Below, piece after piece: positions 34,337-43,071 of a stretch of DNA of 64,000 bases (positions within the stretch are counted from its first letter, which is position 1; each line of letters starts with the position of its first letter). The translations under genes and the position numbers were made by a program. Source of the stretch: Ramlibacter sp. WS9 (lineage in GTDB: Bacteria > Pseudomonadota > Gammaproteobacteria > Burkholderiales > Burkholderiaceae_C); contig NZ_RKMB01000007.1 of NCBI RefSeq assembly GCF_003797765.1, forward strand, positions 62,001 to 126,000, read 5' to 3'. The notes below the pieces were generated by a model. The model had not been told where the DNA came from. It saw only the letters and a program-made list of their open reading frames with translations, and did not search any database.

Positions 34337-35503
34337 CTACGCGGGCTCGGGCCAATCCAGCTTGGCCAACGCATCCGCAGGCAGCGTACCGTACGCCTCG
34401 AAGCAAGCCTCAATTCGCGCATCGAGCCACCGGAATGCCTGTTGCGTGAGTTGCACGTGCGCCTTCTGCATCAACGCGCGCGTAGGGCTTGTGTTGCCGG
34501 TTCCCAGGGCCGCATTGCGTTGGGTGCTGACAAAGCTATCGCTGCCAAGCGCTTCGATCAACGCCGACAGAGAAACACCATTGCCGATCGACCCCGCCAC
34601 GAACTCCGCATGATGCACCCGGATGTAGCGCGGCCAATCCTTCTTCCATGGTCGACGAGCGATTTCGGACGCAGACGCAATATCTCTTGCATCATCGTGC
34701 CTCAGAGCGCGAGCTCGCCCAAAGATCAGTGAGTCATTGGGGTTCCTGATCAGCCGCGAGATGTACATCACGTCACCTTCACCGACCGCTCGAGGGATCT
34801 GTCCCATCGGATAGGTGCATGCCCAATGACACCCCGACCGCTCCACCTCAGCCAGAGACAACATGTTCCTGTCAGCACGGTTGGTGCCTGTGCCAAAAAA
34901 CTTCAGAAAAGCCCGGTCCGAATCAAACGGCAATGGTGTTTGGGGCAACCCGTTTCCCGTCGCGGGCGCGACGACGGTTCCGAAATCCGGTAGCGACTGC
35001 CCGCTACGCTCGGGTCTGGCCGCTGCCTGTGCCTCGACAACCCTCAACTTCCACTCCTCCAACTGCAGTGCCGTCAAATCACGACCAGCACTCTTCCAGA
35101 GTCGATCGAAGTAGGCGTGCGCAGCATGCGCGATATCTGCGTCGTCCGAATGAAAACCAAACTCCTTGTTGCGCAACAGCGCGGCCTCGGTCAGGTTGGC
35201 CGAAGTCAGAACGACCTGTGAGGGGCCGAAAAGATAGAGCTTAGAGTGCAAGCCCTTGACGCCGCGAACTTGGGCGCCACGATTCAACAGCAACTCCAAT
35301 GCAGCAATATCGGACACTCCTTCGTAGAAATCCGCCAGACAGAACCGGGTGATGACCTCGATTGGACCCGATGCGCACCGTTCAAGGAGTCGGGCGACCG
35401 TACGCGACTTGATGAACGGACAAACCAATCGAAGCTTGCCCGATGCATTCAGCGCCGCATCTTCGATTACCTTGTCCCAATCAGAATCGACGAGCTCGAA
35501 CAT
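34337..35503 (-). CDS. PLD-superfamily nuclease with C-terminal PUA/EVE-like region
   Basis: 388 aa. One phospholipase-D motif is clear: H86-x-K88 in GLHSKLYLFG, followed by LTSANLTEAALLRNKEFG with N103 and E114, as in PLD-type restriction endonucleases. A linker (150-190) leads to a C-terminal part with GEGDVMYISRLI, SLIFGRARALRH and PRYIRVHHAEFV, which looks like a PUA/EVE-type base- or modified-nucleic-acid-binding domain (inference). Single-motif PLD enzymes work as dimers. Strong GAGGAG ribosome site. Next to abiE in an islet that interrupts housekeeping genes, so a defence role is likely. Confidence 0.72.
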   Translation of the reverse strand: MFELVDSDWDKVIEDAALNASGKLRLVCPFIKSRTVARLLERCASGPIEVITRFCLADFYEGVSDIAALELLLNRGAQVRGVKGLHSKLYLFGPSQVVLTSANLTEAALLRNKEFGFHSDDADIAHAAHAYFDRLWKSAGRDLTALQLEEWKLRVVEAQAAARPERSGQSLPDFGTVVAPATGNGLPQTPLPFDSDRAFLKFFGTGTNRADRNMLSLAEVERSGCHWACTYPMGQIPRAVGEGDVMYISRLIRNPNDSLIFGRARALRHDDARDIASASEIARRPWKKDWPRYIRVHHAEFVAGSIGNGVSLSALIEALGSDSFVSTQRNAALGTGNTSPTRALMQKAHVQLTQQAFRWLDARIEACFEAYGTLPADALAKLDWPEPA

Positions 35504-35613
35504 GCATCATCTCCTCTCGAACTTCCACCACGACCTGCCGCGAAGACCCTGCCTTTCAACCCTGCGGGATCATTTCCCGAGCGTCTTCGTCATTCGTTCT
35601 GACAATGAGCGGT

Positions 35614-36306
35614 TCAGTTGGCGTCGGTCAAGTGCCCCGATACCAGCCTCAATTGCCGCCCGCACCGTGCGGCCAGCGTCTCGTCGTGCGTGACCATCAC
35701 GAAGGCCGTGCCGCGCTCGCGTGCGAGCTTAAGCATGAGGTCGAACACCACGTCTGCCGTGCTGCGGTCGAGATTGCCGGTCGGTTCATCTGCCATGACA
35801 CAGGCTGGGTGCGTGACAAGTGCGCGCGCGATGGCAACACGTTGGCGCTCGCCGCCCGACAACTCGGCGGGACGGTGCTTGACGCGCCCACCCAAGCCCA
35901 CGGCCACCAGCGTCTCGTTGGCTTGCCGCGCGCACTCCTCCGGCGTCTCGCGCCGAATACGCAGCGGCATTCCAACGTTGTCCAGCGCGCTGAACTCCGG
36001 CAGCAGGTGATGGAACTGGTAGACGAAGCCCAGATGCTTGTTGCGCACCCGCCCTTGCGCGGCAGCGTCCAGCTGCGTGAACTGCTGCCCCATCAACTCC
36101 ACGGTGCCGCTGGTCGGCGAGTCGAGCCCGCCCAACAAGTGCAGCAGCGTGCTTTTGCCCGAGCCCGATGCGCCCACGATGGCCACCGTTTCACCGGCAC
36201 GCACGTCGATGTCGACACCGCGCAGCACCTCGACGTCGAGGCCGCCTTCGCTGAATCGCTTGGTGATGCCGCGCGCCTTGAGAACCAATTTTCCGTCCTC
36301 ACTCAT
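35614..36306 (-). CDS. lolD: Lipoprotein-releasing ABC ATPase LolD
   Basis: 230 aa. Walker [10 protein letters not shown] (45-53), Q-loop in [14 protein letters not shown], signature [10 protein letters not shown] (149-158), Walker [12 protein letters not shown] (170-180), switch His in VTHDE. The HHLLPEF segment is typical of LolD. With LolC it extracts outer-membrane lipoproteins from the inner membrane. The ATG overlaps the LolC stop by 8 bp. Confidence 0.94.
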   Translation of the reverse strand: MSEDGKLVLKARGITKRFSEGGLDVEVLRGVDIDVRAGETVAIVGASGSGKSTLLHLLGGLDSPTSGTVELMGQQFTQLDAAAQGRVRNKHLGFVYQFHHLLPEFSALDNVGMPLRIRRETPEECARQANETLVAVGLGGRVKHRPAELSGGERQRVAIARALVTHPACVMADEPTGNLDRSTADVVFDLMLKLARERGTAFVMVTHDETLAARCGRQLRLVSGHLTDAN

Positions 36307-37552
36307 AGCGCAGGGCCTCCGCCGGGTTGACGCGGCTGGCGCGCCAGCTCGGATAGATGGTGGCTAGGAAGGCCAGCACGAGCGAGATGATCGCGATCGG
36401 CATGATGTCCGACTGCTGCGGGTCGCTGGGCATGCGGCTGATGAGGTAGATGTCCTTGGGCAGGAAGCTGGCGTTGAAGAGCGTTTCCAGCGCCGGCACG
36501 ATCACGTCGATGTTGAACGCGACGGCCAGGCCCAGCAGCAGGCCCGCCAGCGTGCCGATCACGCCCACGGTGGCGCCTTGCACGACGAAGATGCCCATGA
36601 TGCTGCCCGGGCTCGCGCCCAGCGTGCGCAGAATGGCGATGTCGGCGCGCTTGTCGGTCACCGTCATCACCAGTGTGCTGACCAGGTTGAACGCAGCCAC
36701 GGCGACGATCAGCGTGAGGATGATGAACATCATCCGCTTCTCGACCTGCACCGCCGCGAACCACGTGCGGTTCTGGCGCGTCCAGTCGCGCATCAGCACC
36801 TGGTCAGTCAGCGTCCGGCCCAATTCAGCGGCGACTTCGGGCGCCTGGTGCAGGTCCTTGAGTTTGAGCCGCACGCCGGTCGGGCCTTCCAGCCGGAAGA
36901 TGCGCGCGGCGTCGTCCTGGTGCAAGAGCGCCAAGCCGCTGTCGTATTCGAAGTGGCCCGAATCGAAGGTGCCGACGACGGTCATCTGCTTCAAGCGCGG
37001 CACCACGCCGGCGGGGGTGACCTGGCCGCTGGGGGAGATGAGGGTGATGGGATCGCCTTCGCGCACGCCCAGGTTGCGCGCCAGTTCCGCACCGAGCACG
37101 ATGCCGAACTGCCCGGGCACCAGCTTGTTCAGCACCGGCGTCAACGTGGCGGCAAGGTCCGTCACTTCGCCTTCATGCGCCGGATCGATGCCGCGCACGA
37201 TGGCACCGCGCATGTCCTCGCCGCGGGCCAGCAGCGCCTGCGCCGAAATGAACGGCGCCGCGCCGATCACCTGCGGGTTGCGCCGCGCCTCCGCCATCGT
37301 GCGGTTGACGTCGGGCAGCATGCCACCGCCCGGGCCGAAGATCTCGATGTGCGACACCACGCCCAGCATGCGGTCGCGCACTTCCTTCTGGAAGCCGTTC
37401 ATCACCGACAGCACGATGATCAGCGCCGCGACGCCCAGCGAGATGCCGAGCATCGACACGCCGGAGATGAAGGAGATGAAGCCGTTGCGCCGGGTGGCGC
37501 GGCCGGCGCGAGTGTAGCGCCAGCCCAGGACCAGTTCGTAGGGGATTCGCAT
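36299..37552 (-). CDS. lolC: Lipoprotein-releasing permease LolC/LolE
   Basis: 417 aa. N-terminal [21 protein letters not shown] is the LolC/E hallmark, followed by the first span, a large periplasmic MacB-like domain (45-265), and three C-terminal FtsX-type spans. A single LolC/E-type gene with LolD suggests a homodimeric (LolF-like) or LolC-type complex; no second permease gene is adjacent. ATG at 37552; upstream lies the palindromic element. Confidence 0.94.
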   Translation of the reverse strand: MRIPYELVLGWRYTRAGRATRRNGFISFISGVSMLGISLGVAALIIVLSVMNGFQKEVRDRMLGVVSHIEIFGPGGGMLPDVNRTMAEARRNPQVIGAAPFISAQALLARGEDMRGAIVRGIDPAHEGEVTDLAATLTPVLNKLVPGQFGIVLGAELARNLGVREGDPITLISPSGQVTPAGVVPRLKQMTVVGTFDSGHFEYDSGLALLHQDDAARIFRLEGPTGVRLKLKDLHQAPEVAAELGRTLTDQVLMRDWTRQNRTWFAAVQVEKRMMFIILTLIVAVAAFNLVSTLVMTVTDKRADIAILRTLGASPGSIMGIFVVQGATVGVIGTLAGLLLGLAVAFNIDVIVPALETLFNASFLPKDIYLISRMPSDPQQSDIMPIAIISLVLAFLATIYPSWRASRVNPAEALRYE

Positions 37553-37595
37553 GGGCGCCCGTTATTGTTGGGCCAGATTGTGGCATCCCGGACGG

Positions 37596-37866
37596 GGAAG
37601 CTTCTTCGTGCATTATTGGGGTCGCGCAAGCGGATTGTCGGGATGAGATGCAAGGCGCGAAACCCAAGGCAAGGCTGGACGCCTTGCCTGGTTTCGCAAC
37701 GCGGCAGATCACCCGACAATCCACTTGCCCTTCGGGTTGGGCCGAAATCGGGCGATTTGGCCACCAAATCGCTGGCACGGGCGTGAGCCCGTGCTGCACG
37801 ATGTTGGTGGCCAACTCATCCCGATTGCGGCCCAACGCGGCCCCAATAATGCACGAAGAAGCTTCC
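37596..37866. repeat. 271-bp palindromic multi-hairpin element (MITE-like)
   Basis: Fills the gap between divergent lolC and the mutase-like gene. Terminal inverted repeats of 31 bp (37596-37626 and 37836-37866, starting GGAAGCTTCTTCGTGCATTA) match at 30 positions. Inside are an 8+9-bp stem GCGAAACC.AGGCAAGGC (37657-37697), an outer stem GGATTGTCGGG/CCCGACAATCC (37632-37642/37712-37722), and perfect hairpins GCGATTTGG-CCA-CCAAATCGC (37752-37772) and GCACGGGC-GTGA-GCCCGTGC (37775-37794). TCGGGATGAG (37638-37647) can instead pair with 37815-37824. No coding capacity. Its right end is 5 bp before the next start codon. Confidence 0.75.
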
Positions 37867-37871
37867 AGCCC

Positions 37872-38822
37872 ATGTCAGACGGCACCCACTTGTTGATCCC
37901 TTACGCCTCATCCACGGCCGATGGCTGTGTGCAGGCACTCAAGCCACTTGCGTTGCCGCACCTGGAGAAGCTTCTGGCCCGCATGACTGCGGCTGGGCGG
38001 GACGACGGCGACGAATCCACACTGTCCATGCCGCACGAGCGGGCTTTGGCGCGGGCAATAGGTTTGACGGACCAGGACGGGCTCATCCCCTGGGCCGCAT
38101 GGGAAGCGCACCAAGCCGGCCGCGACATCGGCGCGGGCGCGTGGGCGCGCATCACCCCTTGCCATTGGCGTGTGGGAACGGGCCAGGTGGCGATGGACCC
38201 ACCATCGACGTTGCATCTCGACGAAGGCCAGTCGCGGGCACTGCTCGACGCGATGCAGCCCTACTTCCGCGAAGACCGCATCGCGCTCGAATTCCACCAG
38301 CCGATGTTCTGGCTCGCGCAGGGCGAGATCTTCCGCGACCTGCCCACGGCTTCGCTCGAACGCGTGGCGGGCCGCAGCGTGGACGACTGGATGCCGCGCA
38401 TGCGCGAGGCGGCGCCACTGCGGCGGCTGCAGCAGGAGATGCAGATGCTGCTCTACACCCACCCGGTGAACGAAGAACGCGAACGCACAGGCTTGCTGCC
38501 GGTCAACTCGTTTTGGGTCAACGGCGCGGGTGTCCTCGTGGGCGAACCGGCGGCCCCGGCAGGACTGTCGATCGCCCTATCGCTGCGCGACGCGGCGGTG
38601 CAAGGCGACTGGCAGGCCTGGGCCGCAGTATGGCAACAGGTGGATGCGACGGAGTGTGCACGCCTGCTCGCCGACCTCGATGCCGGAAAGCCCGCGACCC
38701 TCACGCTGTGCGGCGAGCGCAGCGCACAGACCTTCACGGGCGCGGGCGGCGGCGGCCTGTTGCGCCGCCTTCGCGCGATGGCTGCAGGCCGCAAGGCGAC
38801 AATGCAGCTCGAAGCACTCTGA
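37872..38822 (+). CDS. Phosphoglycerate-mutase-like protein of the recJ operon
   Basis: 316 aa. Proteins of this kind, usually labelled phosphoglycerate mutase in Burkholderiales, sit directly before recJ. Recognisable segments are HLLIPYASSTADGC, the acidic helix ALARAIGLTDQDGLIPWAAW, ITPCHWRVGTGQVAMDPP, and FWVNGAGVL. It has no phosphohistidine RHG motif and I cannot identify a full alkaline-phosphatase-type metal site, so the enzymatic name is doubtful. ATG at 37872 is 5 bp past the palindromic element, which therefore forms the mRNA leader or replaces it. 7 bp separate it from recJ. Confidence 0.7.
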   Translation: MSDGTHLLIPYASSTADGCVQALKPLALPHLEKLLARMTAAGRDDGDESTLSMPHERALARAIGLTDQDGLIPWAAWEAHQAGRDIGAGAWARITPCHWRVGTGQVAMDPPSTLHLDEGQSRALLDAMQPYFREDRIALEFHQPMFWLAQGEIFRDLPTASLERVAGRSVDDWMPRMREAAPLRRLQQEMQMLLYTHPVNEERERTGLLPVNSFWVNGAGVLVGEPAAPAGLSIALSLRDAAVQGDWQAWAAVWQQVDATECARLLADLDAGKPATLTLCGERSAQTFTGAGGGGLLRRLRAMAAGRKATMQLEAL

Positions 38823-38829
38823 ATACCCG

Positions 38830-40539
38830 ATGAAGATCATCACCCGAGAAATTCCGCCGCGCGCCGCCTGGGCACTGGAACAGGCCGGCATCCATCCGCT
38901 GCTGGCACGCCTGTATGCCGCACGCGGCGTGCTCGGCAAGGACGAACTGGACGACGGCCTGGCGCGCCTGCTGCCGCCGGCGGGCATGAAAGGCTTGAGC
39001 GAAGCAGCGGTGTTGCTGGCCGACGCCGTCGCCGCCGGCAGCAAGCTGTGCATCGTCGCCGACTACGATTGCGACGGTGCGACAGCCTGCGCCGTTGCCA
39101 TGCGCGGCCTGCGCCTGCTGGGCGCGAAACACGTGGACTACCTCGTACCCGATCGCGTGGCGGACGGGTACGGCCTCACACCGCCGATCGCCCATCGCGT
39201 CAAGGAGCGCGGCGCCGAAATCCTGATTACCGTCGACAACGGCATCGCCAGCGTGGACGGTGTCGCCGCGGCCAACGCGCTGGGCCTGAAGGTGCTGGTG
39301 ACGGACCATCACCTGCCCGGCGCGGCTTTGCCCGAAGCCGCCGTGATCGTCAACCCGAACCAGCCTGGCTGCGATTTCGAAAGCAAATCCATCGCCGGCG
39401 TCGGCGTGATGTTCTACGTGCTGCTGGCGCTGCGCTCCGAACTGCGGGCGCGCGGTGTGTTCGACTCGCAGAACCAGCCGAAGCTCGACGCGCTGCTGCC
39501 GCTGGTGGCGCTCGGCACGGTGGCCGACGTGGTCAAGCTCGATGCCAACAACCGGCGTCTCGTCGCGCAGGGCCTGCGCCGCATCCGCGCGGGCGCCCTG
39601 CCCTGCGGTTTGGCCAGCCTGTTCAAGGCGGCGGCGCGAGACCACAAGGTTGCGACGACGTTCGACTTCGGCTTCGCTCTGGGGCCTCGCATCAATGCGG
39701 CCGGGCGCCTGGCCGACATGACCTTGGGCATCGAATGCCTGCTGACCGACGACGCGGCGCGGGGCGACGAACTCGCGCGTTCACTCGACGCCATCAACCG
39801 CGAGCGGCGCGACATCGAAGGCGGCATGCGCGACCAGGCGATGGAGATCGTCGATGGCCTGTTCGACGAAGGCGAAGACCCGCCGGCCGCCATCTGCGTG
39901 TTCGACCCCGACTTTCACGAGGGTGTCGTCGGCATCGTGGCTTCGCGCATCAAGGACAAATTGCATCGCCCGACGTTCGTGTTCGCCGCGAGTCAGGCGC
40001 CGGGCAAGGAGCACGAGCTCAAAGGCTCGGGCCGATCGATTCCGGGGTTCCACCTGCGCGACGCGCTGGACCTCGTCGCCAAGCGGCACCCGGATGTCCT
40101 GCTGCGCTTCGGCGGCCATGCGATGGCGGCCGGCTGCACGGTCGGCGAAGAGCACCTCGACGTGTTCGAGCAGGCGCTGATCCAGGTGGCGGAAGAATGG
40201 CTCGATGCGCCCACGCTATTGCGGCGCCTTCACACCGACGGCCCGCTGGCCCCCGAATACCGGCGCCCGGACCTGGTGGACACGCTGCATCACGAAGTCT
40301 GGGGCCAGGGCTTCGCGCCTCCGGTGTTCAGCGAGGAAGTGGAGATCATTTCGCAGCGCCTCGTCGGCGAGAAGCACCTGCAGATCAAGCTGAAGCACCA
40401 GGGCCAACCGGTGGACGGAATCTGGTTCGGCCACACCGAGCCGCTGCCGGCCCGCGTGAAGCTCGCCTTCAGACTGGACGCGGATGAATGGCAGGGCGTG
40501 CGGCGCGTGCGCTTTCTGGTCGAAGGCGCGGAGTTCTAA
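38830..40539 (+). CDS. recJ: Single-stranded-DNA-specific 5'-3' exonuclease RecJ
   Basis: 569 aa, normal length. DHH-family motifs are intact: ADYDCDG (77-83), VDNG (135-138), DHHLPG (159-164), then the DHHA1 half with GGHAMAAG and the C-terminal OB-type segment. Catalysis needs two divalent metals bound by the Asp/His sets. RecJ acts in recombination, mismatch and base excision repair. Coupled behind the mutase-like gene. Confidence 0.96.
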   Translation: MKIITREIPPRAAWALEQAGIHPLLARLYAARGVLGKDELDDGLARLLPPAGMKGLSEAAVLLADAVAAGSKLCIVADYDCDGATACAVAMRGLRLLGAKHVDYLVPDRVADGYGLTPPIAHRVKERGAEILITVDNGIASVDGVAAANALGLKVLVTDHHLPGAALPEAAVIVNPNQPGCDFESKSIAGVGVMFYVLLALRSELRARGVFDSQNQPKLDALLPLVALGTVADVVKLDANNRRLVAQGLRRIRAGALPCGLASLFKAAARDHKVATTFDFGFALGPRINAAGRLADMTLGIECLLTDDAARGDELARSLDAINRERRDIEGGMRDQAMEIVDGLFDEGEDPPAAICVFDPDFHEGVVGIVASRIKDKLHRPTFVFAASQAPGKEHELKGSGRSIPGFHLRDALDLVAKRHPDVLLRFGGHAMAAGCTVGEEHLDVFEQALIQVAEEWLDAPTLLRRLHTDGPLAPEYRRPDLVDTLHHEVWGQGFAPPVFSEEVEIISQRLVGEKHLQIKLKHQGQPVDGIWFGHTEPLPARVKLAFRLDADEWQGVRRVRFLVEGAEF

Positions 40540-40551
40540 TCAGAGAACGTG

Positions 40552-40872
40552 TCAAGCCCGCAGGCCGGCCGGCACCGGGGCGCGCTCGTCGTCGAAGTAG
40601 GCGAACAGCTTCGCGGCCACTTCACGCAGTTCCGCGTCTTGCAGCGTGTGCGCCCGGGCCAGCTGCCACATCGCGTATTCGCGATCGCCGAGCATCATGG
40701 CCGTGCTGATGCAGCGACCGTGCCCGGCCATGAGCAGGGTAAACGCGGCAAGCAGCCCGGTCGGGCAGTAGCGCATCGAACCGGTCAGCTCGTCGTATTC
40801 GTCCGAAGCGTCCAGCGACCGCGCGGTCAGGTCGATCCACGGCAGTTGGGCATTGGCGACGGCGTTGTTCAT
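40552..40872 (-). CDS. Hypothetical small protein
   Basis: 106 aa, no signal peptide or membrane span. N-terminal PWIDLTARSLDASDEYDELTGS, central helices with LLAAFTLLMAGHGRCIST, and EVAAKLFAYFDDERAP at the end. Not a family I recognise. ATG at 40872, convergent with recJ. Codon use matches its neighbours, so it is probably expressed. Confidence 0.55.
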   Translation of the reverse strand: MNNAVANAQLPWIDLTARSLDASDEYDELTGSMRYCPTGLLAAFTLLMAGHGRCISTAMMLGDREYAMWQLARAHTLQDAELREVAAKLFAYFDDERAPVPAGLRA

Positions 40873-41059
40873 GGTGCGCTCCCAGTCATTTGGCGTGATT
40901 GAACTTTAGGCGATCGTCTTCATCGTGCCAGTCGGTGCGCAACGCCGTGTGATGTCGGACGCCCGCCCGGCGCGGCCGCAACCTTTTGGACAACAGCCGT
41001 CGGTGACCACACAAGAGAAAGCGGCAGCCCATGGGCCGCCATCTCGTGGTGCAGGATGT

Positions 41060-41395
41060 TCAGCGGTAGGAGTAGTTGACCGGCGTCGCCGCGTTCATGA
41101 CCGAGCGGGGCTGCTTGTCCGTTGCAGCGACCAGGTTGCCGCTGTCAGGGCGGCTGCCGGGATCGACCCGTGACGCGCAGCTGTTCAAGGTGGCGCGGGG
41201 AATGTAGCGCAGGCAGTCCGCGACCGCCACACGCTGCACCTGCAATGTCGCGTTGCGCACGTCGGCCTTGCGCACCTGGTGGACGCAAAGCATCCAGAAG
41301 GCCAGCAACTGGATCGCCACGAGCGCGGCGAGCATCGGCCACAAGAGCTTTTCCCGGGGAATCCCGGCGGTCTTGGCGAGCAGTTGCGGCAGCAT
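41060..41395 (-). CDS. Hypothetical single-span membrane protein
   Basis: 111 aa from ATG 41395 with AGGAG 8 nt upstream. One membrane span (LWPMLAALVAIQLLAFWMLCV, 19-39), then a soluble tail with two Cys (VADCLRYIPR, LNSCASRV) that would be oxidised if periplasmic. No known family. Lies back to back with the ornithine-cyclodeaminase-like gene. The 187 bp between it and the previous gene hold nothing I can support. Confidence 0.6.
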   Translation of the reverse strand: MLPQLLAKTAGIPREKLLWPMLAALVAIQLLAFWMLCVHQVRKADVRNATLQVQRVAVADCLRYIPRATLNSCASRVDPGSRPDSGNLVAATDKQPRSVMNAATPVNYSYR

Positions 41396-41519
41396 GTTGG
41401 CTCCTGGAGGTGGTGAAGCCATCCTAGAAACGGAGCCAATGGCTGGGGCACGGTTTTTGGCGCGTGATGCTGTAGGACAAAATCGCCCGGCCCAGTTCCT
41501 CGCCCCCACAATCGCACCC

Positions 41520-42425
41520 ATGGATACCCTGCTCGACGCTACCCAAACGGCCGCCCGCCTGTCGTGCGGCCCGCTCGCCGCCGAGATTCGCGCACTGCTG
41601 GCGGATGCCACGGTCCAGGTGCCGGAGCGCCTGGTCCAGCCCTTGCCCGGCGGCGGCAGCCTGTTCCTGATGCCCGGGCTGGACGGCCGCATCGCGATCA
41701 CCAAGCTGATCACCTTCACGCCCGCCAACTCCGGCACGACCAGGCCGGCGATCCAGGGCGATGTGGTCGTGTTCGACATCGCCACGGGGGCACGCATGCT
41801 GGTACTCGACGGCCCGACCGTCACGGCGCGCCGGACGGCCGCGGTCTCGCTGCTGGCGGCGCAAAGCCTGGCGCCGAACAAGGCAGGGCCGCTGCTCATC
41901 GTCGGTGCCGGCGTGCAAGGGCGCGCCCACCTGGAAGCGTTTGCCGAGGGGCTGGGTGTGCGCAAGGTGTTCATCGCTTCGCGCAGCGCTGCCAGCGCGC
42001 AAGCCCTGGTCGAGCATGCGCGTGCCCTCGGGCTGGAAGCCCGCGCCGTGCACGACGCCGACGCGGCGTTGGCCGTCTGCCCGCTGGTGGTGACCTGCAC
42101 GCCCGCGAGCGGCGTGGTGCTGCGCGCGCTGCCGAGGGACGACGCCTTCATCGCGGCGGTGGGCGCGTTCACGCCGGCGATGGTGGAGCTGGATCCCGAG
42201 CTATGCCGGCATTGCAATGACAACGGCACCGTCATCCTCGACACCGCTGATGCAGTGCACGAGGCAGGCGACCTGATTCAAGCCGAGCTGGACGTGGCCT
42301 CGTTCGCGACCTTGCGCGATGTCGTCGAGGAATCCGCCGAGTGGACGCGCGGGCCGCTGCTGTTCAAGAGCTGCGGCTGGGCGGGGTGGGACCTGGCGGC
42401 GGCACGGCTGGCGCTCTTGGCTTGA
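41520..42425 (+). CDS. Ornithine cyclodeaminase / pyrroline-2-carboxylate reductase family enzyme
   Basis: 301 aa. NAD(P) Rossmann motif LIVGAGVQGRAHLEAF near residue 125 and the downstream FIASRSAASAQ. N-terminal ITKLITFTPANSGTTRPAIQG and VLDGPTVTARRTAAVS are conserved in this mu-crystallin-like family, whose members reduce cyclic imino acids (for example pyrroline-2-carboxylate) or deaminate ornithine. The branch resembles the reductases of hydroxyproline/D-proline pathways; exact substrate unproven. ATG at 41520. Confidence 0.85.
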   Translation: MDTLLDATQTAARLSCGPLAAEIRALLADATVQVPERLVQPLPGGGSLFLMPGLDGRIAITKLITFTPANSGTTRPAIQGDVVVFDIATGARMLVLDGPTVTARRTAAVSLLAAQSLAPNKAGPLLIVGAGVQGRAHLEAFAEGLGVRKVFIASRSAASAQALVEHARALGLEARAVHDADAALAVCPLVVTCTPASGVVLRALPRDDAFIAAVGAFTPAMVELDPELCRHCNDNGTVILDTADAVHEAGDLIQAELDVASFATLRDVVEESAEWTRGPLLFKSCGWAGWDLAAARLALLA

Positions 42426-42428
42426 GAA

Positions 42429-42722
42429 TCATTCGGCATAGCCGGATTCGCGTTGATGACGCACCGCCAGGACGGAGACCATGTCCGCCACGTCGTCGTA
42501 CGCGTACAAGGCCAGGTATCCGCTGCGCCCCCTTGAGATGACGAGTTCTCGCATGTTGCCTCCAACAGGGCGGCCGATGCCGGGATGGGCAGCGAGTACC
42601 TCCAGACCGTCGAACACGATGTCTGATGTCTTTATGGCTTCGTGCGGCATGCTTTCGAGAAGAAACTCTCCGAGCCGCTCGATGTCCGCAGCCGCCTGGT
42701 TCGTGATGATCAGCCGAGTCAC
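42429..42722 (-). CDS. parE: RelE/ParE-type toxin
   Basis: 97 aa. ParE-fold pattern: LIITNQAAADIERLGEFLLE helix, LEVLAAHPGIGRPV, RELVISRGRSGYLALYAYDD and VSVLAVRHQRESGY. Family members poison gyrase or cut mRNA. GTG start at 42722 lies in a GTGA overlap with the antitoxin gene. Typical type II toxin position. Confidence 0.88.
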   Translation of the reverse strand: MTRLIITNQAAADIERLGEFLLESMPHEAIKTSDIVFDGLEVLAAHPGIGRPVGGNMRELVISRGRSGYLALYAYDDVADMVSVLAVRHQRESGYAE

Positions 42723-43021
42723 TTCGGGTTCTTGAGGAAGTTCCGCAGAGGCTTCATGCGGGGCTTCGTCACCTTCTCGCCGCGCATCTTTGCACGCATG
42801 TAGGCAATGAACTCCTCGCCGTCGTAGACCATTCCGGATGCCAGCATTTCGTCGCGTGCCCGCAATCCGGCCTCGATGAACGATTCGTGCCTTTCTTCGT
42901 TTTCGAGCTTGGTTTCGATGGCTTCGACCATCAGCGCATGCGGGGACGTGCCCTTGCTCGCCGCGAGGCGATCAATGCGAGCCTTGGTCGCATCGGGAAG
43001 TTTGACGGAAACGGTCGGCAT
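42719..43021 (-). CDS. parD: RHH-type antitoxin of the ParE module
   Basis: 100 aa. The N-terminal ribbon-helix-helix VSVKLPDATKARIDRLAASKG / SPHALMVEAIETKLEN binds DNA; the C-terminal basic tail (TKPRMKPLRNFLKNPK) should wrap the toxin. GAGGAGCC ribosome site precedes the ATG. Upstream lies a palindrome suited to autorepression. Confidence 0.9.
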   Translation of the reverse strand: MPTVSVKLPDATKARIDRLAASKGTSPHALMVEAIETKLENEERHESFIEAGLRARDEMLASGMVYDGEEFIAYMRAKMRGEKVTKPRMKPLRNFLKNPK

Positions 43022-43034
43022 GGAGGCTCCTCAG

Positions 43035-43060
43035 ACGGGTATTACCATAGTAACACCCGT
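43035..43060. promoter_or_regulatory. Autoregulatory palindrome upstream of parDE
   Basis: ACGGGTATTAC (43035-43045) and GTAACACCCGT (43050-43060) are inverted repeats matching at 10 of 11 positions around a 4-bp centre, 14 bp upstream of the antitoxin ATG. RHH antitoxins repress by binding such sites. The AT-rich core (TACTATGGTAAT on the minus strand) could be the -10 region. Confidence 0.65.
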
Positions 43061-43071
43061 CGCCGCTCGCC

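Noticed and set aside
32497..35613. Integrative element or prophage carrying abiE
   Set aside because: No integrase, transposase, tRNA or clear att repeats at the edges.
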